A stretch of DNA of 34,768 nucleotides from an uncultured Saprospiraceae bacterium (lineage in GTDB: Bacteria; Bacteroidota; Bacteroidia; Chitinophagales; Saprospiraceae), in the NCBI GenBank assembly GCA_937924145.1, contig CALDTJ010000425.1, forward strand, positions 1-34,768. Reading direction: 5' to 3'. A program made the position numbers and the translations under genes. Below the pieces are notes generated by a model. It saw nothing but the letters and a program-made list of their open reading frames with translations, was not told the DNA's origin and searched no databases. The stretch's first letter is position 1, and the number at the start of each line of letters is the position of its first letter. Positions 8,317 to 15,482 of the stretch are shown here, in pieces.

Positions 8317-10047
8317 TCAACTATTCGTTTGCAAAATGTACGATGCTGCATCAAGAGAAGGCATAGTAGCTGGCATTTTATCAATAAAATTAACCGCTTG
8401 TTGAATTCCCATAAAACAGTTATGGCGACCTATCTTTTCTAAAAAATGAGCTCTCTCCATCGCATCTCTAACTGGCCCCTTTACTCCCGTAAATAAAACA
8501 GTAACCTGATTGTTACGATAGTCTGCAACCACTTCTTCTAGCATGTGAATCGCACTACTATCTAAATTATTGATACTATTAAAACAAAGAATAACTGTTT
8601 TCAAGGCCTCGCCTTTTTGTGTGACCAAAGTATTCAGACTGTCTCTGAAATAATTGGTGTTCGCAAAATACAATTGAGCATCAAATCTAAAAATTAAAAG
8701 GTCTTTTCTTTCTTCTACTTGGTTAAAGCGATCAACATTTCTATAAAAGTGAGTACCTGGGACTTTGCCCAATTCTGCATAATGAGGTCGAGTGGTTCGG
8801 AAAATAATCATAGCGAGAGATAGGATAACTCCGATGCCAATCCCCTGTTCAATCCCTAAACCTAAAGTTGCTACAAAAGTTGCTACCAACATCCAAAAAT
8901 CGGATCGATTGGTAGCCCATAAGTGACGAGCTTCTTTTGCATCAATCAATCCAAAAACGGCTACCATAATAATAGAAGCTAAAATAGCATTGGGCAAATA
9001 GTAAAACAAAGGAGTCAAAAACAATAAGGTCAATACGATTAATGCTGCGCTAATGATGGAGGCCATGCCTGTCTTCGCACCTGCATCGTCATTTACCGCA
9101 GTACGTGAAAAACCACCTGTAACGGGATAGGATTGTAGAAATGAGCCACCGATATTGGCCAGACCAAGTGCAATTAATTCTTGATTAGGAACAACTTCGT
9201 AATCTTTATGTTTGGTTTGAATTGCTTTTGCAACTGCAATGCTTTCCATGAAACTAACTAAGGAAATCGCTAAAGCGACAGGTAGTAAGGTTTGGATCGT
9301 CGTCCAATCAAAATTTGGTACAGCAAAAGTAGGTAAGCCACTTGGCACCTCTCCAACTATTTTAACGCCATTATCTGTTAGTCCTAGTGTAATTACCACT
9401 AAAATTCCAAATACAACTGCCAATAAAGAACCTGGAATTGCCTTATTGATTTTTTTAACGGTGATAATCAATGCAATTCCTATTGTGCCAAGCAAAAAGG
9501 TACTTAAATTAACAGCTTCTATTTTGTCGAATGCTTCTAATAGTATTTCATGTACATGATGACTTCGAGCTAAGTCAATACCTAATAAATGCTTTAATTG
9601 GCTTAAACCGATGATTAAGGCTGCTGCCGAGGTAAAACCACTAATGACAGGATGAGATAGGAAATTGACTAAAAAACCTAAGTGAAATACGCCGAGCAAA
9701 AATTGTATTAAGCCTACCATCAAAGCTAGAGTAATCGCTAAGGCAATATAAGTTTCTGTACCACCTGCGGCCAATGCCCCAATTCCAGTAGCTGTAAGCA
9801 GTGAAATCATAGCTACGGGTCCTACTGCTAGTTGCCTAGAAGTACCTAATAAAGCATAAATAATTAAGGGTAAAGTAGACGCATATAGGCCATAGATCGG
9901 TGGTAGTCCTGCAATCATTGCATACGCCATTCCCTGTGGAATGAGCATTACTCCTACGGTCAGCCCTGCCGCTAAATCTCCTTTGAATTGTACTTTTTTA
10001 TAGTTGGAAAGCCAGTCAAAAGCTGGTATATATGATTTGATATTCAT
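8317..10047 (-). CDS. SulP family inorganic anion transporter with STAS domain
   Basis: 576 aa. The N-terminal ~410 residues are a polytopic SulP membrane domain beginning with the family signature (VGVMLIPQGMAYAMIAGLPPIYGLYAS.. and TSRQLAVGPVAM) and containing SYPVTGGFSRTAVN. The C-terminal STAS domain (~430-555) has the typical LIFRFDAQLYFANT strand and the NLDSSAIHMLEE loop. SulP proteins carry sulfate, bicarbonate, or other anions; substrate is not determined by sequence. The gene starts 19 bp after the Crp/Fnr regulator and should share its transcript. The sulfur genes around it favour sulfate or sulfite handling, for example disposal of the product of persulfide oxidation, but that is inference. 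Confidence 0.92.
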   Translation of the reverse strand: MNIKSYIPAFDWLSNYKKVQFKGDLAAGLTVGVMLIPQGMAYAMIAGLPPIYGLYASTLPLIIYALLGTSRQLAVGPVAMISLLTATGIGALAAGGTETYIALAITLALMVGLIQFLLGVFHLGFLVNFLSHPVISGFTSAAALIIGLSQLKHLLGIDLARSHHVHEILLEAFDKIEAVNLSTFLLGTIGIALIITVKKINKAIPGSLLAVVFGILVVITLGLTDNGVKIVGEVPSGLPTFAVPNFDWTTIQTLLPVALAISLVSFMESIAVAKAIQTKHKDYEVVPNQELIALGLANIGGSFLQSYPVTGGFSRTAVNDDAGAKTGMASIISAALIVLTLLFLTPLFYYLPNAILASIIMVAVFGLIDAKEARHLWATNRSDFWMLVATFVATLGLGIEQGIGIGVILSLAMIIFRTTRPHYAELGKVPGTHFYRNVDRFNQVEERKDLLIFRFDAQLYFANTNYFRDSLNTLVTQKGEALKTVILCFNSINNLDSSAIHMLEEVVADYRNNQVTVLFTGVKGPVRDAMERAHFLEKIGRHNCFMGIQQAVNFIDKMPATMPSLDAASYILQTNS

Positions 10048-10066
10048 GATTGATGTATGGGGTGTT

Positions 10067-10717
10067 TTATCCTAAAAAAGTAATTTGATTTCTACTCAAT
10101 TTTACTAAGCCTAAATTTTCCATTTTTTTCAATAATCGAGAGACTGCCTCTCGGGATACATTTAGATCATCAGCAATTTGTTGGTGGGTATAACTAAGAA
10201 TATTGCTTCCTGTTGATTCACTAAGAGATTGTAAGAAATTCTTCATCCTAGTATCTAACCCTCGAAAGGCAATATTGTCAATCACTTTCACCAATTCTAA
10301 CATTTTGTTATCATAGGAACGCATGACAAAATTTTTCCAAACGGTATATTTAGTCATCCATAAATCGACATATTTGATAGGGATGCCAATTATCGTAGTT
10401 GGCTCAATGGCCTCTGTCCGAATCGCACTTTTTTTGTCCATCATACAGCAAGTAAAAGACATGGAACAGGTTTCTCCTGCATTTAAAAAATAGAGCAATA
10501 ATTCTTTACTCTCTATTTCGTCCTCTCTGCTGACTTTTATACTTCCTTTGACAATTAAGGGGACCATTTTCACATAGTTACCATAATCTAATAGTGTCTC
10601 GCCTGCTCCAAAGTGCAATAATTGCCCTACTTCCGATATTTCTTCTCTTAATTGCCTATCGGAAATTTGTGGAAATTGCGTTTGTAAAATCTGCGCTATA
10701 TTATTTATTGTACCCAT
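10067..10717 (-). CDS. Crp/Fnr family transcriptional regulator of the sulfur genes
   Basis: 216 aa. The N-terminal cyclic-nucleotide-binding-type beta-roll (about 15-120) is followed by a dimerisation helix and a winged helix-turn-helix, SYTHQQIADDLNVSREAVSRLLKKMENLGLV. The recognition helix SREAVSR keeps the Arg, Glu and Arg of E. coli CRP (SRETVGR) that read TGTGA, and such palindromes occur at all three promoters of this cluster, including this gene's own. The domain contains three cysteines in the pattern ETCSMSFTCC (Cys84, Cys90, Cys91), candidates for a thiol or persulfide sensor; the Fnr N-terminal iron-sulfur cysteines are absent. It is first in an operon with SulP and is probably autoregulated. 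Confidence 0.92.
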   Translation of the reverse strand: MGTINNIAQILQTQFPQISDRQLREEISEVGQLLHFGAGETLLDYGNYVKMVPLIVKGSIKVSREDEIESKELLLYFLNAGETCSMSFTCCMMDKKSAIRTEAIEPTTIIGIPIKYVDLWMTKYTVWKNFVMRSYDNKMLELVKVIDNIAFRGLDTRMKNFLQSLSESTGSNILSYTHQQIADDLNVSREAVSRLLKKMENLGLVKLSRNQITFLG

Positions 10718-10745
10718 ATTTGATCTTGTCTAATTTCTAATGTCA

Positions 10746-10753
10746 CAAAGATA
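10746..10753 (-). promoter_or_regulatory. Promoter -7 box of the crp-like/SulP operon
   Basis: CAAAGATA on the plus strand reads TATCTTTG on the coding strand, an exact TAnnTTTG. It lies 29 bp before the regulator's start codon and 22 bp from operator 3. Confidence 0.65.
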
Positions 10754-10775
10754 AACTAGAAGTAGCGCTCAGGTC

Positions 10776-10791
10776 TGTGACGGATATCACA
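10776..10791. promoter_or_regulatory. Crp/Fnr-type operator 3 (autoregulatory)
   Basis: TGTGACGGATATCACA is a perfect TGTGA-N6-TCACA palindrome upstream of the regulator's own gene. Spacing to the -7 box matches that of operators 1 and 2 within one base, which supports positive autoregulation. Confidence 0.72.
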
Positions 10792-10860
10792 AAGCCTAAC
10801 TTTTCTTATTGTTTAAATAACTTTAGGCCGACATTTTAAGATAAAACTACCTTAAGCTGA

Positions 10861-10908
10861 AACCAGTTTAGACATAATCTTAAATTCATAGTTGTCTAAA
10901 TATTGGTT
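10861..10908. repeat. Inverted repeat upstream of the GHKL gene
   Basis: AACCAGTTTAGACA (10861-10874) faces TGTCTAAATATTGGTT (10893-10908) across an 18-nt AT-rich loop. The core ACCAnTTTAGACA/TGTCTAA is shared with the terminator hairpin at 2716-2787, so it may be a second copy of one element. It lies in the divergent region between the regulator and the GHKL gene and has no transcribed gene upstream to terminate on the plus strand. Confidence 0.45.
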
Positions 10909-10970
10909 TTAATACCATAAAGTTTGAATATACTTTGAACGGCACTTTTTAATCTACGCTTAAATTTGTT

Positions 10971-10978
10971 TATTTGCA
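10971..10978 (+). promoter_or_regulatory. Promoter -7 box of the GHKL gene
   Basis: TAAATTTG matches TAnnTTTG exactly and ends 15 bp before the ATG. If used, the mRNA would have a leader of only about 8-10 nt, so the transcript would be nearly leaderless. No matching -33 element is evident. Confidence 0.4.
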
Positions 10979-10993
10979 GCTCAATAACAAATT

Positions 10994-12853
10994 ATGAAAA
11001 TAAATATATCTAAGGCAATCAAACAGTTCTTTCCAAATCCATCTTTGGACATGGTGTACTTTGAAGCTATAGCCAATTGCCTAGATGCTGGAGCCACGAA
11101 AATTCAACTAAAAATCAATATCCACTCTTATGATGACCCTAAATCGTTTAGAATCTCGGTGGAGGATAATGGATCGGGCTTTTCGGATAGAGGGTTTCAA
11201 AGGTTTTGTGAACTTTTGGAAACAGATAGTGCGGACAATAAAGGATTAGGACGTTTGGTTTTTCTGAACTACTTTGGGCAAGCGATTTATGATACGCTAT
11301 CAGAAGATCGCCCTCGTTCTTTCATTCTCAATAAAGAATTTGATAAGGAATGTAGTAAAACGTCTTCTCTTTCAACAAATGGGACAAAATTAGTGCTCAA
11401 CAATTATAAATTGATGAGTATTAAAACCTACGATTACCTGAGGGCTGAAACACTTGCAAAGTCCATACAATTACACTTTTTACCTAGACTTTTTTTATTA
11501 AATCAACAAAATATAAAGGTGGATATCTCCATCGAAGTGAACACTGAAGTAGAGAATTCCTCAAAACTATTCACTTCGGATAAGCAATTGGTTTCGTCTA
11601 GTAAGTTGCCGAAATTAATTTTAAAGAAATTTAAGGTTGATCACATTAACTTGTTCGACCAATTTGAGATACTTTACAAAATTGAAGAGGACTATGAGGA
11701 CACGAACTTAATTGTGGCTTTGAATGCTGATAATCGTACGATCCCAATATCTGATATTATTTCTAAGGACAATATACCTCAAGGCTACAATTGTATTTTT
11801 CTAATTCAGTCTGATTTTTTCAAAGGCAAAGTGGGAAATTCAAGACAAAAATTAGAAATAGATAAGCAAGAATTTTCTGCTTTAAAATATGCGATTATCA
11901 GAGAAATCAAACTGATATTAGATAAGGAAATCCCTAATATTATTGAACGGAATGATGCCGAACGGAAAATCTTGGATAAAAAATTCCCTCACCTGATAGG
12001 TTATTTTGATGATAATATTGCAGGACTAATTGATCGATCTAAAATTTTGGATAGAGCGCAAGTACGATTTTTTAGAGATCAAAAGAAAATTTTAGAAACT
12101 ACTGATTTATCCAATGGGCTCTTCAAAAAATCTTTGGAAGTTTCTTCTAGAGTACTGACTGCCTATATTTTGCATCGAAATCTAGTCATCAAGAAACTTC
12201 AAGAAACCAATTCGTTGGATAGTGAGGTGGAGATTCAACAGATGATTGTTCCATTGAGGGACTCTTCTAAAAGTAAGAATAAGTATGCTGAAATCTATCG
12301 CAATAATGCATGGTTGTTGGATGACAAATTCATGTCCTATAATACTACGCTTAGTGACTCGGCCTTTAATAAATTGATAAAAGGACTGGCAATCGAAGAA
12401 GAACTAGCCTTGGGTGCTACCTCAAAGCCTGATTTATCCATTGTATTTAATCGAAATCCTGCTGAATATTCCGCCGAAGTTGTAATCATCGAACAGAAAA
12501 ATAAGATAGTAGGACCAAACGCAAAAGAGAAAGTTGTAGACCAGATACAACGAAGGGCACAAAAGTTACTTGCCTATTATCCAAATAACATTCAACGAAT
12601 GTGGTTTTATGGATTGGTAGATATGGATAACGAATTTGAATTAGCGCTGCAAGCTGATGGATATACTCTAATTGATGGTGGTGAGCACACTTTTTATAAA
12701 AACGTAGATATTCAGCATGATAATAATGGTGTTACCCATCGTTGTCCTATTGGTATCTCGATTTTGTCAGCTAGTACATTCTTAGAGGTCGCAGAAAATC
12801 GGAATCAGCGGCTTTTAAATTTATTGAAAAAATCTTTTAAGGAAACTTCCTAA
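10994..12853 (+). CDS. GHKL-ATPase protein with C-terminal PD-(D/E)xK-like nuclease domain
   Basis: 619 aa. The Bergerat ATP-binding fold is complete: N-box E24..N28..D31 (EAIANCLDAGA), G1 box D58-N-G-S-G62, and G2 Gly84-x-Gly86. A transducer-like region follows (to ~320, with VGNSRQKLEID), then a helical connector. The last ~200 residues contain NNAWLLDDKF, then KPDLSIVF (Asp480) and VVIIEQKNK (Glu500-x-Lys502), followed by DQIQRRAQKLLAYY. The D-x19-ExK pattern and the WLL..F lead-in resemble PD-(D/E)xK nuclease domains of the Shedu/DUF4263 kind. There is no kinase, MutL or gyrase partner domain. It is a single gene between the sulfur regulon and a convergent DinB gene 27 bp away. A role as a DNA-acting or defence ATPase-nuclease is inference; the ATPase call is firm. 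Confidence 0.8.
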   Translation: MKINISKAIKQFFPNPSLDMVYFEAIANCLDAGATKIQLKINIHSYDDPKSFRISVEDNGSGFSDRGFQRFCELLETDSADNKGLGRLVFLNYFGQAIYDTLSEDRPRSFILNKEFDKECSKTSSLSTNGTKLVLNNYKLMSIKTYDYLRAETLAKSIQLHFLPRLFLLNQQNIKVDISIEVNTEVENSSKLFTSDKQLVSSSKLPKLILKKFKVDHINLFDQFEILYKIEEDYEDTNLIVALNADNRTIPISDIISKDNIPQGYNCIFLIQSDFFKGKVGNSRQKLEIDKQEFSALKYAIIREIKLILDKEIPNIIERNDAERKILDKKFPHLIGYFDDNIAGLIDRSKILDRAQVRFFRDQKKILETTDLSNGLFKKSLEVSSRVLTAYILHRNLVIKKLQETNSLDSEVEIQQMIVPLRDSSKSKNKYAEIYRNNAWLLDDKFMSYNTTLSDSAFNKLIKGLAIEEELALGATSKPDLSIVFNRNPAEYSAEVVIIEQKNKIVGPNAKEKVVDQIQRRAQKLLAYYPNNIQRMWFYGLVDMDNEFELALQADGYTLIDGGEHTFYKNVDIQHDNNGVTHRCPIGISILSASTFLEVAENRNQRLLNLLKKSFKETS

Positions 12854-12879
12854 TGTCTTATTCTATTATAGGAATGCGG

Positions 12880-13413
12880 TTAAAGTGACTGGTTACCAAC
12901 CAACTTTAACTCCTTGATTTGAGCAATGTGCTTGTGAGAATGGCCAGAGACAAAAGTCAACCAATTATTTCCATTCAAAACACCAATTCTCGGATGCGGA
13001 AAGGTGATTTCATCTAAATCCAGAGCATTACTATTGACAAAATCGTTTGTTGCTTGACGACATGCTTTGAAAGCTATGAGGGCTGCTTCTTTGCTTGTAA
13101 AAATACCTTCTGGCAGAAAGTTTTCAGGTGCTTTAGATTTGAGTTCCCGACTGGCACTTAATTCCATTACCTCAGCAGCACTTTTTGGCTGTTCTAAAGG
13201 AATATTTGTAGGTGATTTTGCTAATTGTTGCAAGGTAATTATGACCGTTTTTTCAACCTTGATGATATGTTCCATCACTTCTGCTATAGACCAAACATCG
13301 GGGGCAGATTTTGTGATAAATAGTTGATCTGAAACGTCTTCCACAACTTCCGTGATAGCATTTTCACTTTCATTTAGTTGACCTAAACAAGTTGCCTTTT
13401 GTATATCAGTCAT
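12880..13413 (-). CDS. DinB/YfiT-like four-helix protein
   Basis: 177 aa. The helical pattern and the histidines fit the DinB superfamily: SIAEVMEHIIKVE near residue 50 and SGHSHKHIAQIKEL near the C-terminus would provide the metal-binding triad. Members include mycothiol- and bacillithiol-dependent transferases and many proteins of unknown function; none can be assigned here. The start codon lies 2 bp after the stop of the acetoacetyl-CoA synthetase gene, so the two are almost certainly co-transcribed, although no functional link to leucine breakdown is obvious. The 3' end overlaps a hairpin (about 12879-12909) shared with the convergent GHKL gene. Confidence 0.82.
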   Translation of the reverse strand: MTDIQKATCLGQLNESENAITEVVEDVSDQLFITKSAPDVWSIAEVMEHIIKVEKTVIITLQQLAKSPTNIPLEQPKSAAEVMELSASRELKSKAPENFLPEGIFTSKEAALIAFKACRQATNDFVNSNALDLDEITFPHPRIGVLNGNNWLTFVSGHSHKHIAQIKELKLVGNQSL

Positions 13414-13415
13414 TG

Positions 13416-15371
13416 TTAAATTGTTAATTTTAAAAAATAATCCATCGCTGCTGGATTTCGGATAGCATCTCGATTTATCCCTTCTTTTGTAGTCATTTTC
13501 ATTAATATTCGCTTAACTGGGACTTCCATTTTTTTCCCACTTAGCGTGTAAGGAATATCGGGAACAACTATAATCCGATTAGGCACATGACGGGGCGAAC
13601 ATTGAGTTCTTAAATTCTTTTTAATCAATTGTTGAAGTTCATCGCTAAGTAACTGATTTTCCTCCAAAACCACAAATAACGGCATTATATCTTCTCCATT
13701 TGGCTGTTCTAGATTGATAATTAGGCTATCCTTAATCGCTGTGATTTCATCTAGGACACTATAAATTTCTGCAGTCCCAATCCTAATTCCATTCCGATTA
13801 AGCGTAGCATCCGACCGCCCTTGAATGATTAAAGAGCCATTTTTTTCAATTTTTATCCAATCGCCATGTCGCCATTTATTGGGAAAAGTATCGAAATAGG
13901 CCGCTTCATATCGCTCGTTATCCTTATCGTTCCAAAAATAGATTGGCATGGAAGGCATTGGTTGTTCGATGACCATTTCCCCTAGTGTTTCAGCTATTCT
14001 CTTGCCATCGGCTGTATAGGCGTACAAAGCACAACCTAAAGACCGACTTTGAATATATCCTTTGTAGACTGGTTGGGTAGGATTCCCCCCAACAAAAGCA
14101 GTGCAAACATCTGTCCCACCACTCATAGAACACAGCCAAATATCTTTGGAAATATGCTGATATATCCATTCAAAAACATCTGGTGGTAATGGCGCACCCG
14201 TTGAACCTAGTGACCGTAAATTACTAAAGTCAAATTGCTCGTTTAGTTTCAAATTAGCCTTCATACAAGCAGTCAAAAATGGAGCACTTGTGCCAAAATG
14301 ATGTATGGGTAAGGTGGAGGAAAATTCCCAAAGACTGTTTATTGATGGATGTGCTGGACTACCATCAAATAATACGGGAACTGCACCAACCAACATACTG
14401 GCTTGCAGAAAATTCCACATCATCCAACCAGTAGTAGTAAACCAGAAAAAGTTTTCTCCCTCTTTTACATCATTATGAAAGGACATATATTTCAAATGCT
14501 CTAAAAGTACGCCTCCATGAGCATGAGTAATGGCTTTTGGCTTACCTGTAGTTCCCGAAGAATACAATACCCAGATAGGATGATTAAAAGGAACAGGCGT
14601 AAATGTTAACCTTTTTTTGCTTTCAAAATCTTGTAGTATATTTTGCCAAAGGCTTGCCTTTTCAAGTTTAGCAGTTGGATCTAAGTAAGGAACAAAAACG
14701 GTATGCTGAATACTTTGAATGTCTTGCTGTATGTTTTTTACGGATTCAATTCTACTAAATTCTTTTCCACCATAGGAATAACCATCTACGGCAATCAGTA
14801 ACTTAGGATTTATTTGAGAAAATCGTTCAATAACTGTTTTTTCTCCAAAATCTGGTGAACAGCAAGTCCATACTGCACCAATAGAATTCACAGCTAAAAA
14901 ACAACTAATTGCAGTTGGAATATTAGGTAAATAAGCCGCTACACAATCCCCTTTCTGTATGCCTTGATGGATTAAAAATTGTTGGAATGCCTTAACCTCT
15001 TTTTCTAAAGTTGCCCACGAAATTGATACTTCAGTATGTTCATTTTTGAAAATTAAGGCGGGTCTTGAATTAGATTTTTGTCTAAAAATATGTTCTGCAT
15101 AATTTACTTCCGCACCTTCAAACCAACGCACTTTCGGCATTCCTTCATCTACTAAAACGGTATCGTATGGTTGATGGCTGATCACATTAAAATATTCCCA
15201 AATAGATTCCCAAAAGTCGCCTATTTCATTCGTTGACCAAGTCCATAATTCATCATAATCCTTAAAGGAAAGCTGTTTGTTTTTGCCCAACCATTTTTCA
15301 TAATCCTTTAGATTGGATTGCTCTATGAATTTGGAAGATGGCTGCCATAATATTTTTTGTGCTTCTTTCAT
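13416..15371 (-). CDS. aacS: Acetoacetate-CoA ligase (acetoacetyl-CoA synthetase)
   Basis: 651 aa, the usual size of acetoacetyl-CoA synthetase and longer than most acyl-CoA ligases. It starts with the ACAS N-terminal type region (FWESIWEYFNVIS). The AMP-binding P-loop is VLYSSGTTGKPKAITHAHGG, followed by the GSTGAPLPP and MSGGTDVCTAF segments typical of this ligase, the adenylate motif HGDWIKI..GSLIIQGRSDATLNRNGIRIG, and the C-terminal catalytic lysine region YTLSGKKMEVPVKR. It activates acetoacetate to acetoacetyl-CoA with ATP in the cytoplasm. Here it would consume the acetoacetate released by the HMG-CoA lyase encoded upstream, so leucine carbon reaches acetyl-CoA. It follows the carboxylase gene by 111 bp. 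Confidence 0.93.
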   Translation of the reverse strand: MKEAQKILWQPSSKFIEQSNLKDYEKWLGKNKQLSFKDYDELWTWSTNEIGDFWESIWEYFNVISHQPYDTVLVDEGMPKVRWFEGAEVNYAEHIFRQKSNSRPALIFKNEHTEVSISWATLEKEVKAFQQFLIHQGIQKGDCVAAYLPNIPTAISCFLAVNSIGAVWTCCSPDFGEKTVIERFSQINPKLLIAVDGYSYGGKEFSRIESVKNIQQDIQSIQHTVFVPYLDPTAKLEKASLWQNILQDFESKKRLTFTPVPFNHPIWVLYSSGTTGKPKAITHAHGGVLLEHLKYMSFHNDVKEGENFFWFTTTGWMMWNFLQASMLVGAVPVLFDGSPAHPSINSLWEFSSTLPIHHFGTSAPFLTACMKANLKLNEQFDFSNLRSLGSTGAPLPPDVFEWIYQHISKDIWLCSMSGGTDVCTAFVGGNPTQPVYKGYIQSRSLGCALYAYTADGKRIAETLGEMVIEQPMPSMPIYFWNDKDNERYEAAYFDTFPNKWRHGDWIKIEKNGSLIIQGRSDATLNRNGIRIGTAEIYSVLDEITAIKDSLIINLEQPNGEDIMPLFVVLEENQLLSDELQQLIKKNLRTQCSPRHVPNRIIVVPDIPYTLSGKKMEVPVKRILMKMTTKEGINRDAIRNPAAMDYFLKLTI

Positions 15372-15482
15372 AATTGGTAAATGTAGTTAGTCGCACTCTG
15401 TACGCTCGGCATTCGTAATTGTCGTTAGGAGACGACTTTGATATGGATTCCTAGTCAGGAGGAATATCAAGGTCTATTGTTA

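Noticed and set aside
10994-12853. Histidine kinase or MutL/gyrase B
   Set aside because: There is no H-box, dimerisation/phosphoacceptor helix or receiver, and the region after the ATPase lacks MutL or topoisomerase motifs.
12879-12909. Hairpin GTTAAAGT..TGGTT-acc-AACCA..ACTTTAAC as a convergent terminator
   Set aside because: The stem is plausible but overlaps the DinB stop codon and has no T tract on either strand, so I did not list it as a terminator.
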